A stretch of 64,000 nt of DNA from Spirodela intermedia (Eukaryota; Streptophyta; Magnoliopsida; Alismatales; Araceae), in the NCBI GenBank assembly GCA_902729315.2, contig LR746266.1, forward strand, positions 6,063,759 through 6,127,758, written 5' to 3'. Shown piece after piece: positions 54,603-64,000 of this stretch. The notes under the pieces are model-generated. The model saw only the letters and a program-made list of their open reading frames with translations. It was not told the DNA's origin and did not search any database. Numbering within the stretch: the stretch's first letter is position 1; the number at the start of each line of letters is the position of its first letter. The position numbers and the translations under genes are program-made.

Positions 54603-55456
54603 CTAGCTCGCCCGCTCTGATTAACAGGTACCCCCCCATTCCTCTACAGGGGTAACATTGATTTTATGTCGCTAATCAGCGAACGGCGAAACATGAAGAG
54701 GCACGCAGCTAGCTTTTCCAACAGATGGGTGTTGTCGATGTCTCAAGTAATTAATGAAATCAAATTATCTTATTGTTTGCCAATCCTCACTTAAGTGTAC
54801 CAAGTATCATCATATATGGGAGTTCTATCAATTAAAACAGGGAATTCATCAGAAAAGCCTCGTTATCATATCCGGTTGAAGGTAGGAAAAAATAGCAGAT
54901 TTTAATCACTGGGTTCATCTCTAATTATACGCTCTCGAAGGATTTTGAGACCTAAAACATGCTTTTTCTAGTTAGTCTACGGTGATAAACCGGACTCTCT
55001 TGAGATAAGATGCTCGCAATCGTCTAGGAACATGAGAGAGAGGGAGAGACAGAGACCGAGACCGAGACAGAGAGAGACTTCGATGGTGATATGTGTTTCC
55101 GTTGTATTTGAGAAATAGTGTCATTTTCTAAAGAATCTTCTGCACGAGGGTTTTTCACCAAAATAGGAGGTTGCCCTTCTACTTCCCTGTCCTCTACCCT
55201 GAACACTATATCAGAGATGATCCATCTCCCTTCCTCCACTCCTTTATGGTGACAGCAACAGATCCAGACTCCTCTCTCTACCCATCTCTACCCAGCTGAG
55301 CCTTACTGTCCGTGAGTCTTCCTCACTCCTCCCAAAGGCAAGCCTTTTCCCCCAACTTCCCCCTTCGCTAACAGCTTAGCTCTCACCTTCCCTTTCTTTT
55401 CCTTCTTATTCTCAGGTTTGGAGAACATCAGCGTTCGGCGAAAAAAGGAAGGAAAG

Positions 55457-56485
55457 ATGATCCAAGAGTTGTTGGGGGGTGCAGCTGATGACCGGAAGGT
55501 CTGCGTCTCTCGGGGCCTTCTCGGCCCCGCCGTCGATCCTCCCTTGCCGAACCCGTCATCGTCGTCCGCCGCATCCTCCTCCACCACCAACTCGGAGCAG
55601 CAGAACCTCAGGTGCCCGCGGTGCGACTCCACCAACACTAAGTTCTGCTACTACAACAACTACAACCTCACCCAGCCCCGACACTTCTGCAAGACATGCC
55701 GCCGTTACTGGACCCAGGGCGGGGCCCTTCGCAACGTGCCCATCGGCGGCGGCTGTCGTAAGACAAAGTCCAGCGGCATCACTGTCGGCGCCGGCAAGTC
55801 CGCCGGCGGCGGTGCAACCAAGGCCAAGCCACTGGCTGGGTTCAATGTCGGCGTCGGCAGCTCCACCGGGTTCAACCACGAGCTCCACTCCAACACAATT
55901 CTATGGGCGGAGCCGCTAAACTCTCAACTCCTTGCTCTATTGAGAGCCACCACCCAGAGCTCAGGCGTCAGCAACAGTAATTCCAACAACATCCCAATTC
56001 CTAACACGAATCCCACTCGTGCCACCAGCATCAGCCCTTTTAGGATCAAGGAGGATTGGCCTGCCGTCGCATCGAATCTGGTGCCGGATGCCTCCTTGCT
56101 GATCAATGCATTAAACTCTAGGAGCCTTGGAATAGATCCCCTTGGGCTATGCAGTTCCCTCTGGAAACTCCAGCAGCAGCAGCAGGAACCGCAGCAAGAA
56201 CAAAACAACGGTCTTTTGTTAAGTGAAGCGCCCACCTCGGGAATACATGAGCTCCTGCAGAAGCTGAGATCTCAAGGCAATTACTGGACGGATCACCACG
56301 GGATGGCCTCAGGAAATGTGGGGTCTTCTTCTTCCCATGCTCACTTCCCCCTCTCCTTTCCGCCTGCGACTGCAGCGACTGCTATCAGCAGCAGTTTGGA
56401 GCCAAATCCGGTCGCAGGGGGCGAATGTGGTTTATGGAATGCTCCTTTCATCTGGGCTGATATGCCCAATGGTGCGTTCCCCTGA
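55457..56485 (+). CDS. Dof zinc-finger transcription factor
   Basis: Single coding exon, 342 aa from MIQELLGG. The Dof domain lies at about residues 53-103: [20 protein letters not shown], then [20 protein letters not shown] and [10 protein letters not shown]. The four zinc cysteines in the CX2CX21CX2C pattern are present, and the plant-specific finger binds AAAG-core promoter sites. Low-complexity Gly/Ala, Ser/Asn and a Gln-rich run ([15 protein letters not shown]) suggest activation or flexible regions. The C-terminus ends [16 protein letters not shown]. The open frame extends 13 residues further upstream (Met 55418), but a possible acceptor (TTCTCAG, ending at 55416) suggests a 5'-UTR intron, and MIQELLGG is a start seen in other Dof proteins. 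The coding sequence is GC-rich. The exact Dof subgroup is not determined. Confidence 0.93.
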   Translation: MIQELLGGAADDRKVCVSRGLLGPAVDPPLPNPSSSSAASSSTTNSEQQNLRCPRCDSTNTKFCYYNNYNLTQPRHFCKTCRRYWTQGGALRNVPIGGGCRKTKSSGITVGAGKSAGGGATKAKPLAGFNVGVGSSTGFNHELHSNTILWAEPLNSQLLALLRATTQSSGVSNSNSNNIPIPNTNPTRATSISPFRIKEDWPAVASNLVPDASLLINALNSRSLGIDPLGLCSSLWKLQQQQQEPQQEQNNGLLLSEAPTSGIHELLQKLRSQGNYWTDHHGMASGNVGSSSSHAHFPLSFPPATAATAISSSLEPNPVAGGECGLWNAPFIWADMPNGAFP

Positions 56486-56934
56486 GACTGTTTCTTTCGT
56501 ATGCTTTCTTCATGTCTCCTTGCGGCGTTCTTGGAGATGTTGGGCCAAAGGGTGTAGATGCATAGGCGTGGTTATACCTGAGATGCTCTCTCTCTCTCTC
56601 TTTCTCTCTCGCTCTTTCTCGGTACGTTTTCTCTCCTGTTACCGTCTTTCTTGCAGTTTCTTTTTCTCTTTGTGAACTCGACGTTTTATTCTTAGCTGTG
56701 ATGGTGTAATAGAATTAAGATCATGGAAACGGAGATGATGCAGGGATCTCTTCCTTTCTTGCTTCATCTTCCTCTCTGGAATATGTTTGATATAAGAACT
56801 TAAACTTCTCCTTCTGTCAGTTAAATCAGATGAGCCCTAATCATTGCAAAGGAAACTCTTATTACCTAAGACTTTGCCCTGCAGTAAAATGTTGATTATA
56901 CTAACAAGGGGTTTTCACTTGCTGTGGGGAGGGG

Positions 56935-56962
<28 letters not shown>
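56935..56962. repeat. (GA)n microsatellite
   Basis: Perfect GA array, paired in opposite polarity with the CT array at 57085. Confidence 0.9.
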
Positions 56963-56965
<3 letters not shown>

Positions 56966-57082
56966 GCTTCCAGTGATACTCGTAAAGCCTTTGCAAGAGC
57001 TCGAAAGGAACACATCTACACGGTCCTAATAAACCAGTGTCATCTGTCCGAACACGAATTCCTATGATGCAGTGTTTACTCT

Positions 57083-57084
<2 letters not shown>

Positions 57085-57119
<35 letters not shown>
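57085..57119. repeat. (CT)n microsatellite
   Basis: Perfect CT array that runs into a possible splice acceptor at 57129-57131. Confidence 0.9.
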
Positions 57120-57123
<4 letters not shown>

Positions 57124-57131
57124 ACTCTCAG

Positions 57132-57362
57132 TCCTCGGATTTCTCACTTAAGAGCCTTGGGTACAGTGCAACTTCGTGCAAGTTGCGGCGCCCCAACGGG
57201 CTTCGATTGGACTCGTCGGGCAGCCGATCCAACCAGTCCCTCCACTTCGGTTCAAGAACACGAAACTCTCCGTTGCCCAGCGGTCAGCCCGACGAAGGCA
57301 GAATAGAAACCACAACAGACCTCGCGGAATACACAGACTCAGAAGAAGTTATGAACAGTTGA
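57132..57362 (+). other. Unassigned exon-like ORF (possible terminal exon or gene fragment)
   Basis: After a CT tract and CAG acceptor-like site, 76 codons are open and end in TGA. The sequence has protein-like composition (SLGYSATSCKLRRPNGLRL, FGSRTRNSPLPSGQPDEGR, TTTDLAEYTDSEEVMNS) rather than simple repeat. I do not recognise the family. No upstream exon joins it: the Dof gene ends 650 bp before and has its own stop. It may be a captured 3' exon, an unannotated small gene or chance. Confidence 0.3.
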
Positions 57363-59039
57363 GTAGGCTTCCAGAATTCCGCGTTTATATCACTGATCTA
57401 ATCCGAGCTCTCATCGGCATTGAGTGCAAGGCAGTTGGGAATCCTCTGGTATACCTCTCTACCGCTGAAAGTGATAATTAACTACCAAAATTAAACTATA
57501 CTAGATTTTCAATATGCCTAATGGTAGACTGCCACTAGCAGAATAATTACCCAGTCGATGGATCTCCTGCGTAAATGTTTCAGGCTTTAAAATTTCTATC
57601 TTCGGTTATTTTAACGACGACTTTATTTTATTGACTCATTCAGGCCCTCCTAACCCTTATTTTCTTCATTATTCTCCCCCCTGTGAACACCAATTTATGA
57701 GCTTCTGAGTAAGAAAACCATGAGAAGTGGAATCGGAAGTGTTCTTTCCGAAAGTGGCGATGAGAAACGGAGCATCTCAATGAAAGTATATGCAAATATG
57801 TGATTTGGGCCATTGAATCCTGACCATATAATCATTGACGAGTGATTCTGTGTACGTGTGGGTTTGGGTGTGTGTGTGCTCCCAAGAGAATAATGAAGAA
57901 ACTCAACTTGTAGAACGGGTATACACTCCCTGCCGTTATTTGGGAGCTGGCTTCTCCCTATGGACACCGTCTGCAAAGCACAAGTATAGACTGTTTATAG
58001 CCGCGCAGGCTACAAGATTATTATTTCGACCCCATGCCCGAGCAAAGAATTTGGCTAGCAATTCGTAGGCTCTCCACTACTGTAGTTCTCAACGCCTGCA
58101 ATGGCGTTTCCTTGAGGACATTACAAAGCATACGAAGAGCTGCATTCAAACGCTGATGAGCAAATGCGATGAGAAAGTATGATTGAAGGAGTTCGTTTCC
58201 CTCCTCCCCTGCGTCTATCTATCCATGAACGTAGTAACGTCAGAAATGTACTTTGATGCGGATATGGATATGGACTTTCTCCTAGCTTTCATGAAGAACG
58301 CCACAATTCTTCCGCAGGAGAAAAAATATGCCAGCAAGCTCAGCAATGTCTCGATCCTTGACATACCAGAGGAGACCGTCTTTTGCCATACAAGGAATGT
58401 TTAACACGAACGGAAGTCGGCGTCAGATGAGTTGGCAAAAAGATGATAATGGAACCATTTTGAAAAGAAAAAATACAGCCCAGAAATTATTTCGATCTCC
58501 AGTACCCAGATTCTCATAATTAGGTAAAATATTAGGTACGTAACCTATTGATGCGTTTTAAGACTGCAATATAAGAATCAGTATCATTATCCAAGAGAGG
58601 AAATTATATCTATATAAAAAAGAAGCAGAACCATAGAGAAACCACTAATCGCACACACGGCATTCGATGCCCACCACACAAAGCTCCGAGGGAAATCGAC
58701 GGGGAGTGACGGCAACAACCAGCGCCAGGTACAGAGCGGAAGCGGTGGCGGGACGAGACGGCGCTTAGCAAAATAAAGGAGGTCTCTCATCAATTTCTAC
58801 ACTTTTACGGGTTTTCGAAAAAACATTCGGCGGTTATATCGTTCGTAGAGATATTGATATTAGGCATAAATTATGTTATTTGAAGAAAAAATATTTAATG
58901 CGAACTAATTAAATAATTTGCATAAAATCCTATGTATAAAATAGGGTAAATAATAAATTAAATATCAACCTTTAAAAAAAATAGATCACATGCGGTTGTA
59001 TTGTATCCGTCTGACTTTTTTGATTTGTTTCCTTGTAGG
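57363..59039. other. Intergenic region, nothing recognised
   Basis: Short open frames only, none with a recognisable domain. It becomes AT-rich toward the copia remnant. Confidence 0.5.
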
Positions 59040-59940
59040 AAGGAACTCATTGCTTCATTCGTTTATCATCAATTACATTCCAACTTCGATGTTGTACAAT
59101 AAAAGTCCATAAAAATTGTGACATATGAGATTTATTTATTACTCTTTCTTTCATGTATTTGGTTGTTTAGTTTTTGCATCCACTTTATCGGCTCATCAAC
59201 ATAAGTTCTTTCTTTGTGTAAGAAAATGTGTATTCATTGGATATCCAATATAAATTAAAAGTTATAAGTTTTATGATCTTGAAATAAAAGATATCATTGT
59301 CTTATGATATGTTCTTTTTCATGAAGATACGTTCCCATTCCAATCACTTGATTCTTTGGACAATGCCAGTGATCCATTTTTGCATCTAGTTCTTCCACAG
59401 ATTAAACATGAAACTATTATTGAAGAATCCAATGTTCAACCTACAAATCCTCCGTCACCCTAATCATCTTCACATTTACCAACTCAAAAATCTAATTGTA
59501 TCAACAAACTACCTTCATATCTTTGAGACTTTCATTGTAATGCCATGTCCCATACTCCCACAATGACTTGTTCTATGAGATTCATCTATAGCCTCTATCT
59601 AATTCACCATCATACAAACACCTTGACTTCTTCACCTACATGATGCATATCATGTTCTTCACTACTTGAAATTAATCTCAAGTCAAAGGATTTTATTTTC
59701 TACTTTGTCCTCTCTACAAATTCATGCTTCTTTGGATGCAATTTGAGCAATGTGTCTCTATGAATTTGCATCCAAGTTTATCTTATAGCACTTTATTTTA
59801 TGATAATCAGACAGTTATATCAAATACTACTTGCAATGAGCAAACTAAGCACATAAAAAAAAAATGTCATGTCATATGTGAGAAATTAGTTGATGTCATC
59901 ATTAAACTATTCTCCATCATGATTATCAGTTAGTAGATAT
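59040..59940 (+). mobile_element. Degenerate Ty1/copia remnant, plus strand
   Basis: With stops and frame breaks, the plus strand reads the integrase C-terminal region of copia elements (FGCLVFASTLSAHQHKF, KCVFIGYP, then LFHEDTFPFQSLDSLDNAS). It then jumps to the RNase H end (FYDNQTVISNTTCNEQTKHI, KKKCHVICEKL). The reverse transcriptase between them is missing, so there is a large internal deletion. It is not capable of movement. I see no LTRs. Confidence 0.75.
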
Positions 59941-59949
59941 TGTTATTAA

Positions 59950-62900
59950 ACTTCTTTCCTCTCTTTATGTATCCTTCTTAATGTCCAAGATGACACAACT
60001 CGCAGACCTTTGGTGAAGATGTCCGCACGTTGCTCTAAAGATGTCATGTGGAGTGCAGATAAGCTTGTCCAAAAGTTGATGGTAGATGACGTGACATACA
60101 ATCTCGATATGCATGAGGCATAGATGAAAAGTCAAATTATTTGCTATGAAGATCATCGTTTGATTATCACAATACATAAGCATAACACCTTGTACTGGAT
60201 AACCCAACTCTTGAAGTAGGTTGCACACCCAAAACATGCATGACGACATATCCATCATAGAAGAGCAAGGGACCCACTACTTGTGACTGAACCACGTCAC
60301 AAGATTTCCTCTAACATAGATACAATAGCTTATCGTAGACTTCCAATCTACACGATCGTTGGCCAAATTAGAGTCTAAGTAGTCGACCATGTGAAAATAT
60401 TTGTGGTGGCAAAAAGTGATCTCTTGTCTAGGAGCATGTTTGAGATAGGCAAGAAGCCTGAGGGCAGCCTCTCAATAATTGTATTGGGGTTCATGTATAG
60501 CCTAATTAAGAAGATTCACTACATAGACAATGTTAGGTCGTGTGACAATGAGATGAATGAGCTTTTCAATCAGACCTTGATATAGGTGAGGATCGGCGAA
60601 GAGAGGCAAGGTCGAGTCTTAGAAATTTGATTGACTTTTGATTGAAGAGCCATGCTGCTTGCATCAAAGTAGTCTCATTTCTTACAAAAGATCAAATACA
60701 TATTTGTGTTGGTTGAGGACAATCTCCTTCAGGTGATAGGTAAACTCTATGCTCAAGAAGTACTTAGGAGTTCCCAAGTCTTGGATATCTAGATGTTCTT
60801 GAAGAAACGTCTTAGTATTCTGAATGTCGGTCATATCATTCTCCGTGACAATCATATCGTCCACTTAGATGGCAAGAATAACACATCCGTCTGTAGTGGT
60901 CTTGTGAAAAATTGTAGGCTCCACTTCACATACTAAGAAACCACACTACTGAATGAGGATATTGAATTTGGTGAACCAAGCTCAAGGACTCTATTTGAGA
61001 CCATAGATGATTTTGCAAAGACGACATACTTTAACAGATTCCGCCTTGATCATGTAGTCAGGAGGTTGCTCCATATAAAGCTCTTTGTTGAGATCTCCAT
61101 AGAGAAAATCATTAGAGACATCTAGTTGGTGTAGTGGCCCATCGAGTTTGACTATCATAGAAACAATGATACGTACCTAACATAGACATACCACATGAGA
61201 AAAGGTCTCCTTATAGTTGATGTCATACTACTAAGTAAAGCCGTGTGCTACTAATCAAACTTTATAGCGATGAATAGTGCCATTTGGAAGATACTTGGGG
61301 GTGTAAACTCATCTACAAGAAATAATATTAGGACCACACTATCGAAAAATGATCTTTCAAGTTCTCTAACGGATGAGGGCCACATATTCCTCATCTATGG
61401 CCGCCTTCCAATGAGGTGCCGTCATAGCATTCACGTGAAACTTGAGTATTGATTTAGTAGTCAAGAATAGGACAAAAGCTCAATAAGATAGAGAAAGGCG
61501 ATCATAAGAGATAGAAGAAGAAATGGGGTGAAGAGTGCAGGAGTGTGTATCTTTTCAGAGAGTAATAAGCAAATGAAGATCATCCAGAGGCACCGGATTT
61601 ACAGTTGGTGTTGCGAATTGGTTAGGTACTTGTGGAGATACTAGTCTAAGAGTGGCTACCAATGAGTCTTTTGAAGGCGGTAGAATAGACTGAAGTGGGT
61701 TAAGATTGAGAGATGATAATGGTAAGGAGATACTGATGTCTGGTGAAGTGTTGGGACTAAACAATGATGAAGATGTGGTGTCCTCCGATAGGGGTATGAA
61801 TAAAAGTACTAAGGAGGGCACTCCAAGGTACCTAAACTCTTCATGGAAGGTAACATCCATTAATACCAAATACTTATGATATGGAGGAAGGCAGACATGA
61901 TACCCTTTTTGTGTATGTGAGTAGCCAACGAAAACACCTTTTAGTGCACAAGGGCCAAGCTTAGACTTGTTTGGGGTGTAGTTGTGTACAAATGTCACAT
62001 AGCCAAAAACTCGTGAGGGTAGAGAGAAAGGGGTCATCTTTGGAGTTGAGACGACAAAGGGAAACTTCGTCGCCTAAGGGAGATGATGGTAAACAATTAA
62101 TGAGATTGGTGGATGTGAGGACAACGTTAACCCATAAGTAATTAGGAACCTCCATCTCAAGTATGATGGTACGAGTCATGTCCAAGATATGTCGGTGCTT
62201 TTATTCTATCACTCTATTTTGCTGAGGCATATGTGGACGTGTTGTTTGATGAATGATCTCAAGTGATTTGTAGAACTCTTGAATTACAGATTATGTAAAC
62301 TCAAGATCATTATTCATTTAAAAGATTTTAAGCATTGTGTTCCACTAAATCTATACTTCTTGAAAAAAATCTCAAAGATAAGGAAAGACTATAGTTTGAT
62401 CCATAAGGAGGAGACCCATGATGCATGCAAGAAATCATCAATTAGAACCATGTAGTAGCAAAAACAAGAAACTAAAGCGACATGTGTGGGCCCTCAAATG
62501 TCACAATGAATCAATTTGAATGGATGGTCGCATAGTGGAGAATTACGTCGATGATATGTTGAACAAAAATATTTTCCAAGTTCACAAGATTTATATTTAA
62601 AATCAGATAGAAAAAGTCAAAGTAAGGCTTCATATAATTTGAAAATATTTGGATGATGGCAATGTCACATAAGTGAAGAAGTCTTTGTAGATAGTAGGTA
62701 TGAGAGACCGATATATGAAGTGTCCAAAACAAGCTCATAAAAGCCTTGACTAGTCTCTCTACTCAAACCAATTCATGCACCGGTCTATGAATCTTAAAAA
62801 ATACAATGATAGGGAAAAAATTGAATGGAACAATAAAAAGTTTTAGTAATTACACTAATAGAGAAGAGGTTGACGTCAAGGTTAGGGACATGGAGGATAT

Positions 62901-64000
62901 TAAATAAGACATAGAAGAAGTAAGTTTAGTATCCCTTTTTTCAATGATAGAACATGGATGACCATCAATAATCATGACAATTTCAGAATAAGTTAGATTC
63001 TAGAGGTAAGAAAGGAGAGATAGGATACCTTACATGTGAGTGGATGTCCCTGAATCAATAATTCAAGTCTCAGACTTAATAGTAAATGTTAGAAAAGCGT
63101 ACCTACATTGGAAGATAAAATACTGTGCGACGTGTGGTGCGATGTGTGAGAAGTCAAAGCCACCTTTTTGAAGCACATTTACTAATCATACTCCTCACGA
63201 GACAGAGAGATCCCGATTATCTACACAAAAGTTGGAGCTGGTCCCTAAGAAAACCTTTGCAAAGGTGAAGAGGTAGTAGTTGTTAATGAAGAGACAGCAT
63301 AGTACACGTAGAACCCACCTAGAAAAGTGAGCCCAACTAATTAGATGAATAACCAAACTTTTTGTAGCACTTGGTCACTCAATGATTAATCCTCTCACAA
63401 TGTTCACACAGAAGAAGATGACCCCAGCCCGAAAAAGCTCTACAACCATTCTTTCCTTTCCCACCAAGAGGGGTCTCACCATTTAATATAGAGTTTCATA
63501 CATAAGAGGCTAGAGTCGGATCAATCGCATCGAAATATATAATTACCAGGAACATCAGGCCTGGTACTGATCAAGCAATTGCCAAACTTCACTTCTAATT
63601 TGTATCTCCTTCGTCAAGCACTACACACGGATTTTAGAGCTGAGTCGGAACTCCGGTGAGCAGGACGTGGGCAGCTGCAAGTGAATCGACCGAGGTCGTG
63701 CCGGCATCGGTCGGCGTGTTCAGCCGATGTGTGGAAGAGTCCATGTCGGCCATGACGCCAAACGGTCGTGGTGCGAGGGAGAAGTCGCCGGGTGAGAAGA
63801 TGAGTAGTCTCCTCCCACGGTGAGGAGAGCCGCCACCTGGAGATCTGCCGGCTGGAGATGGGAGATTCAGCTGGAAACGGGAGGTTCTGATGCTAGGGGA
63901 GTCGGGAGGCGACGCTCGGGGCTTCAGAAGGCGATGCTCGGGGCGCCGGGAGTCGTCGCACGAGGCGTCGGGAGGTGACGCGCTGGGCGTCGGGAGGCGA
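59950..64000 (-). mobile_element. Degenerate Ty1/copia element, minus strand, running off the window
   Basis: Reading leftwards, domains appear in copia order (gag, integrase, reverse transcriptase, RNase H). A gag-like start (MADMDSSTHRLNTPTDAG) is at 63753-63634, ending in a stop after 39 codons. A zinc-knuckle-like CEHCERINH is near 63.4 kb. The integrase core (HPFKLIHCDI, LIDDFLHASWV) is near 62.5-62.4 kb. NYLWVNVVLTSTNLINCLPS and FGYVTFVHNYTPNKSKL follow at 62.2-61.5 kb. Reverse transcriptase is at 61.06-60.68 kb (CKIIYGLK, then VDDMIVTENDMTDIQNTKTF), with a stop just before VDD. RNase H is at 60258-59965 (LLQELGYPVQGVMLMYCDNQ). Many stops and frameshifts show it is dead. A 22-bp minisatellite lies in its leader. 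Confidence 0.85.
63879..64000. repeat. 22-bp minisatellite in the copia leader
   Basis: From 63901, four 22-bp units (GTCGGGAGGCGACGCTCGGG-like) plus a 12-bp partial unit fill the window to its end. A diverged unit precedes them at 63879. The array is GC-rich and probably continues beyond the window. Confidence 0.85.

Larger units (their letters stand above)
51974..55456. other. 3.5-kb intergenic region, no recognised gene
   Basis: After the ArgC 3' UTR, GC-rich sequence at about 52,230-53,510 has open frames on both strands but no domain I recognise. It could be part of an unannotated repeat. A 19-bp inverted repeat lies at 54104-54122 / 54184-54202, and a CT array at 54539-54602. The last few hundred bases, including CT-rich leader at about 55,270-55,400, should hold the Dof promoter and 5' UTR. 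Confidence 0.5.
56486..57131. other. Dof downstream region
   Basis: Contains the Dof 3' UTR, a (GA)n array at 56935-56962 and a (CT)n array at 57085-57119. The two arrays have opposite polarity 120 bp apart. No gene seen. Confidence 0.6.

Overview
The window is plant nuclear DNA. The evidence is many spliced genes with GT-AG introns, plant-only gene families (KANADI/GARP, Dof, AP2/ERF, nuclear-encoded PetM), a U6 snRNA gene with a plant upstream sequence element, and degenerate Ty1/copia retrotransposons. GC-rich genes (GH10 xylanase, Dof, PetM, ERF) sit next to AT-rich ones (SMG1, internal exons of the prolyl-oligopeptidase gene). That mix would suit a monocot, but I cannot name the species. 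GA/CT microsatellites are very dense throughout.

Layout, left to right. 0.4-8.2 kb (-): ten-exon prolyl-oligopeptidase-family gene. 10.7-11.5 kb (+): two-exon AP2/ERF factor. 13.5-14.2 kb (+): F-box/LRR pseudogene. 15.7-16.1 kb (+): PetM, the small subunit of cytochrome b6f. 16.1-21.4 kb: no supported gene, only microsatellites. 21.4-23.4 kb (+): six-exon KANADI-like GARP factor. 24.8-27.4 kb (-): eight-exon GH10 xylanase. 28.1-47.1 kb (+): fifteen-exon SMG1 kinase, about 3,767 aa, divergent from the xylanase across a 676-bp gap. 47.3-47.4 kb (+): U6 snRNA with USE, TATA box and T-run terminator. 47.7-52.0 kb (+): thirteen-exon N-acetyl-gamma-glutamyl-phosphate reductase of arginine synthesis. 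52.0-55.4 kb: no recognised gene. 55.5-56.5 kb (+): Dof zinc-finger factor. 57.1-57.4 kb: an unassigned exon-like ORF. 59.0-64.0 kb: two copia remnants in opposite orientation, meeting at their RNase H ends.

I built the exon models by reading splice signals and checking that phase is kept across every junction. All seven protein-coding models close in frame. The genes do not form a pathway: they are independent housekeeping genes (SMG1 in mRNA surveillance, U6 in splicing, ArgC in arginine synthesis, PetM in photosynthesis, xylanase in wall remodelling) and developmental or stress regulators (ERF, KANADI, Dof).

I found no convincing new multi-gene system. The observations most worth a second look are: the prolyl-oligopeptidase-family protein keeps its serine but appears to have lost the other two catalytic residues; a U6 gene is packed into the 548 bp between SMG1 and ArgC; SMG1 has a phase-verified GC-AG intron; a four-tract C/G run with 1-nt spacers lies upstream of KANADI; and two copia relics are arranged tail to tail, one with a 22-bp minisatellite in its leader.
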